Shown piece after piece: positions 61,270 through 64,000 of a DNA stretch of 64,000 nt (positions within the stretch are counted from its first letter, which is position 1; each line of letters begins with the position of its first letter). The DNA is from Robiginitalea marina (lineage in GTDB: Bacteria > Bacteroidota > Bacteroidia > Flavobacteriales > Flavobacteriaceae): positions 58,694-122,693 of the forward strand of contig NZ_JAMXIB010000009.1 in NCBI RefSeq assembly GCF_024006985.1, read 5' to 3'. A program made the translations under genes and the position numbers. The notes beneath the pieces are model-generated. The model saw only the letters and a list, made by a program, of their open reading frames with translations, did not search any database and was not told the DNA's origin.

Positions 61270-63282
61270 CTATCGGTTTAGGTAAAGGTATCCGCTGAGG
61301 GTTTTCATTTGTCCATTTTCTCGTTGGTACTCCAGGATATAGAAATAGGTTCCCACCGGAAGTTTGTTGTCCTGTGCAACCGTGGCCCTGCCCTGGGAGG
61401 TGCCGTCAAACACATTGCCCTGGGTATTGTAAGCCCGGGTACTGAAGACCAGCACGCCCCAACGGTTGTAGATCCGCACGGTATTATTCGGGAAATTCTC
61501 GATGTTTTCTATTTTGAGTACATCGTGGGAACCATCCCCATTGGGGGTCACCACATTATATACTACAAGGTCATCGCCGACCTCTGCCGGATCGAGGTAG
61601 TCAGGGATGCCATCCCCATCTTCATCGTCGTTTGCAAAGATGCCATCGCCATTGGTATCCTCCTGGGCCGTGGGCAGGCCATCCCCGTCATCGTCCGTAT
61701 CGCGGTAATCTGCTTCCCCGTCGGAATCCGTATCGGGAAGGTCTGTTCTGGGGTCGTCAATCTCGTCATTGACATCCAGGTCAATAGCAGTTTGCCCTTC
61801 ATACCCGTCATCGAGGCCATCGTCGTCCTTGTCGGACCCGATGAGGTCGACGTCTGCGATGCCGTCGCGATCCCAATCATGACCTTCAATGGCGTCCAAC
61901 ACCCCATCCCCGTCGCTGTCGGGATCCACGTAATCCGGCAAGCCGTCCCCGTCGGTATCTTCAGGGATCAGACCTATCGCCCCCCCGCTTTCATAGGCAT
62001 CGTCAAGGCCGTTGTTATTGGTGTCAACGCCGGATGGAGCGAGGTACCCGAGGGTAGTCTGTGCCTCAACATTGTCGGGGATGCCATCGTTGTCGGAATC
62101 GATATCCAGGTAATCGGGGAAACCGTCCCCATCCGTATCGGTCGGGTCGGTGGACGGGTCCCCATCCCCATCCAGGTTCAGGTCTTCAAAAGCATCCACG
62201 ATACCGTCGTCGTCGCTATCTATATCAACCAGGGCAGGATTGACCACCACGGTAACCGTGGCGGTGGAGCAGTTGCCCTGGGTATCGCAAAGGGTATAGG
62301 TAAAACTGTCTGCCCCATTGAAATCCGGGTTGGGTGTATAAACCACCAAATCGTCGGAAAGATCCCCGGGGGTACCGTTGTCCTCCAGGGTCACCGTCCC
62401 ATTGGATGGGTCGGTGAACGTCAGGGTCCCGGAAGCGGGGATATCGTTGTCATTAGCCAGGATGTCAACGGACACGGCTTCATCCTCGAGGGTAGCCACC
62501 GTATCGTCAAGGGCATCCACCACGGGCAATACCTCCACGGTAACCGTGGCCGTGCTGCAATCGCCAGCCGTATTACAGATCGTATAGTCAAACCCATCCG
62601 GACCATTGTAATCCGGATCAGGGGTATACGTCAGGATATCATCTGTTGGGTCGTTGGGCGTCCCGTTATCGTCAATGGAGACCGAGCCATTGGCAGGGTC
62701 CGTCGCCGTCAGGAAGCCCTGCTGGGGCAGGTAGGGATCATTGTCATAAATCGGGACCACGATGGATTCATCCTCATTGACTGCTATAAGATCATCTACC
62801 AGTTCCGCGGCCTGCTGCATGCAAACCACCGTAAAGGAGGGCAGCGCCATGGTATTGCCCACCTTGGTTATCGAAGCCGTGTAGGTAACTACTGTTTCCG
62901 TAGCCGTTACAAGGGGCCTCAGGGGGTCCCCGGAAACTGCAGGGCTCCAGCTCACCGTGGCCGCCCCGGTCACATTGGCGGTGATATCGAGGGTCACCTG
63001 GTTGTCGGGGGCATTGCAATCGGTCAGGATAAAATACCCGGTGGCATTGGAGCCGCAAAGGGTCCCGTCATAGGTGGCAAAATAGACCCCGGGCCGGGTG
63101 GCTTCATAAAAGAAGTCCGTGCCGAGGACGGTCCCGGGTTGGGTGGCTTCATACCATCGGTAGTTGGCTTCGTCCCCTGAATTGGGTGCCTGCAGCAGGA
63201 ACTGGGCCCGGACCTGCAACCCCCCAAGGAGTAGCCAGGCCAATCCGGCAAAAAGCAGTGAAGATGTGAGGTTCCCTTTCAA
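61270..63282 (-). CDS. T9SS type-B secreted protein with Ig-like and TSP3 repeats
   Basis: A 670-residue surface protein. Signal peptide (1-27), a first domain (about 30-160), then two tandem Ig/cadherin-like repeats (161-252 and 253-348), each ending in [12 protein letters not shown] or [13 protein letters not shown] calcium-binding thrombospondin-type-3 region follows (about 352-565; [32 protein letters not shown]), and the gliding-motility-associated C-terminal sorting domain (about 570-670; [40 protein letters not shown]). It is co-transcribed with PorP/SprF. Probably a calcium-stiffened adhesin. Confidence 0.93.
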   Translation of the reverse strand: MKGNLTSSLLFAGLAWLLLGGLQVRAQFLLQAPNSGDEANYRWYEATQPGTVLGTDFFYEATRPGVYFATYDGTLCGSNATGYFILTDCNAPDNQVTLDITANVTGAATVSWSPAVSGDPLRPLVTATETVVTYTASITKVGNTMALPSFTVVCMQQAAELVDDLIAVNEDESIVVPIYDNDPYLPQQGFLTATDPANGSVSIDDNGTPNDPTDDILTYTPDPDYNGPDGFDYTICNTAGDCSTATVTVEVLPVVDALDDTVATLEDEAVSVDILANDNDIPASGTLTFTDPSNGTVTLEDNGTPGDLSDDLVVYTPNPDFNGADSFTYTLCDTQGNCSTATVTVVVNPALVDIDSDDDGIVDAFEDLNLDGDGDPSTDPTDTDGDGFPDYLDIDSDNDGIPDNVEAQTTLGYLAPSGVDTNNNGLDDAYESGGAIGLIPEDTDGDGLPDYVDPDSDGDGVLDAIEGHDWDRDGIADVDLIGSDKDDDGLDDGYEGQTAIDLDVNDEIDDPRTDLPDTDSDGEADYRDTDDDGDGLPTAQEDTNGDGIFANDDEDGDGIPDYLDPAEVGDDLVVYNVVTPNGDGSHDVLKIENIENFPNNTVRIYNRWGVLVFSTRAYNTQGNVFDGTSQGRATVAQDNKLPVGTYFYILEYQRENGQMKTLSGYLYLNR

Positions 63283-63307
63283 AGGATTGGTGCTAAACTG
63301 TTGATGA

Positions 63308-64000
63308 TTATTTTACGACAAAGACTACGTTGATCAGTGAATTGTAATCCGCCGGCTGCCCGATGATATCATAGGTCAGCACCCCGTTGGCATTGATACT
63401 CATGTTGGCAAAGACAGCGGGGTCGGCATAGGTGACATAATAATACAGGTCCGTGGCGGCGTAGGTGGGTACCGCAGCAGGAGCTCCGGCACTGGCCACT
63501 GCAGGGGTCCCGAACTGGGCCAGATACTGGGCATATAAATCCACGGTTAATCCGGTGCCATTGGTTGAGGCGTCGATGGCAATAGAGGGCGGATAAAAAA
63601 TCCGGGCCGCCTTGGAGGTGATCGGGGCAATGGCCTGCAGGGCGCCCTCTGTCGTCGTTTCGTTTACTGCGTCCCCATCCATATCCACGGCAGCGTCCAG
63701 ATTGACTTCGGAAGCCGTTTGGTCATCGGTGTTATCCAGGTATGGGGACAGGTCCACAGTGTTACCGTCCTCAATGCCCAGGGTGTTCCCACTCAGGGTC
63801 AGGTTCTGGTCATCGGTGTTGTCCAGGTAGGGTGTCAGATCCACGCTGCCCCCGTCTTCAAGGGTCAGGGTGTTGCCGCTCAGGCTAAGCCCCTGGTCGT
63901 CGGTACCCACCAGAGATGAAAGATCGATGGTCTCCGAGGTCCCGTTCTCAATCCCGATGGTAAGGTCGGTACCCACCAATGAAGATCCCGAGATGTTCTG
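63308..64000 (-). CDS. Repeat-containing surface protein (N-terminus beyond window)
   Basis: The frame is open to the window edge; 230 residues are visible. Tandem 29-residue units ([28 protein letters not shown]) lead to a unique C-terminal domain of about 145 residues ([17 protein letters not shown], ending VVFVVK). It is likely an adhesin or structural component of the same T9SS module, since the 670-residue gene starts 25 bases later. No sorting domain is seen at its C-terminus. The true start is not in the window. Confidence 0.85.
   Translation of the reverse strand, partial: QNISGSSLVGTDLTIGIENGTSETIDLSSLVGTDDQGLSLSGNTLTLEDGGSVDLTPYLDNTDDQNLTLSGNTLGIEDGNTVDLSPYLDNTDDQTASEVNLDAAVDMDGDAVNETTTEGALQAIAPITSKAARIFYPPSIAIDASTNGTGLTVDLYAQYLAQFGTPAVASAGAPAAVPTYAATDLYYYVTYADPAVFANMSINANGVLTYDIIGQPADYNSLINVVFVVK
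63721..63981 (-). repeat. Three tandem 87-base repeats in the edge gene
   Basis: Units begin (plus-strand coordinates) at 63721, 63808 and 63895, each opening GGTC(A/G)TCGGT and spaced by exactly 87 bases (29 codons). A shorter, 69-base step leads to another GGTCGGT at 63964. The array probably continues beyond the edge. Confidence 0.8.

Noticed and set aside
61309..63180. A 623-codon open frame on the plus strand, opposite the T9SS type-B gene
   Set aside because: The minus-strand gene has clear signal, Ig-like, TSP3 and sorting domains. The plus frame is Ile/Val/Gly-rich with no domain and is open because Asp codon repeats read backwards give Ile/Val/Arg.
63721..63981. A CRISPR array suggested by the regular 87-base repeats
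   Set aside because: The repeats are in frame, imperfect and encode 29-residue protein units; there are no unique spacers and no cas genes.
1..64000. Defence, phage, secondary-metabolite or mobile-element cluster anywhere in the window
   Set aside because: I looked for integrases, transposases, restriction enzymes, toxin-antitoxin pairs, reverse transcriptases, NRPS/PKS genes and tRNA-linked repeats on both strands and found none that I could support.

Overview
This window looks like chromosome of a GC-rich marine flavobacterium (Bacteroidota, Flavobacteriaceae; Robiginitalea-like is my best guess, inferred and not proven). The evidence is the Bacteroidota -7 promoter element TAnnTTTG ahead of most transcription units, almost no Shine-Dalgarno sites, type IX secretion (T9SS) proteins, PorP/SprF, DUF4295 beside rpmB/rpmG, DUF3810, OstA-like protein, DUF5916 and a SusC-unrelated TonB-type barrel. 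Gene density is very high, the content is mostly core, and I see no rRNA, tRNA, CRISPR array, IS element or prophage.

Layout. 0-2.7 kb: end of an unseen gene with a terminator, pepD (-), DUF3810 metalloprotease-like protein (+). 2.8-12 kb: two secreted amidohydrolase-like proteins in tandem, a SpoU rRNA methylase, a Ste24-like M48 protease, a small membrane protein, a 400-base gene-free stretch, and a DUF2092/DUF6515 secreted pair. 12.2-19.2 kb: RelA/SpoT, Fur, purA, OstA-like envelope protein, class-III aminotransferase. 19.2-25.7 kb: TPR protein, two tandem DUF368 (PopT-type polyprenyl-phosphate transporter) genes, aroE, DUF349 protein. 25.7-36 kb (-): rimO, lipoprotein amidase, ftsY, DUF4295, rpmG, rpmB, cinA, HPt protein, FAH-family hydrolase, DnaQ-like exonuclease, 2-oxoacid dehydrogenase E2, recR. 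36-46.5 kb: Na+/solute symporter, CoA-binding protein, TonB-type outer membrane protein behind two large inverted repeats, FabH-like KAS III, S9 peptidase, ABC1 kinase with a TetR regulator. 46.5-57.6 kb: htpG, DoxX, MOSC, a small secreted protein, AraC regulator coupled to alkB, TIGR03643, S1/P1 nuclease, DUF5916, DUF819, DUF4369 lipoprotein. 57.6-64 kb (-): a small conserved protein, the operon idi / PTPS-like / bcp / manA, and a T9SS module (PorP/SprF, a 670-residue T9SS type-B secreted protein, and a repeat protein cut by the window edge).

The most interesting non-obvious items are: a compact promoter-to-terminator unit with no standard gene between the TetR gene and htpG (46594-46720, minus); a group of genes whose start codon lies 4-5 bases after the -7 box and are therefore predicted leaderless; a queD-annotatable gene whose active-site spacing is that of 6-pyruvoyltetrahydropterin synthase; an amidohydrolase pair in which two of three modules have lost the metal ligands; and paired inverted repeats upstream of the TonB-type protein, part of which recurs in the gene-free stretch at 9.9 kb. 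I do not see a clear multi-gene system that is wholly undescribed.
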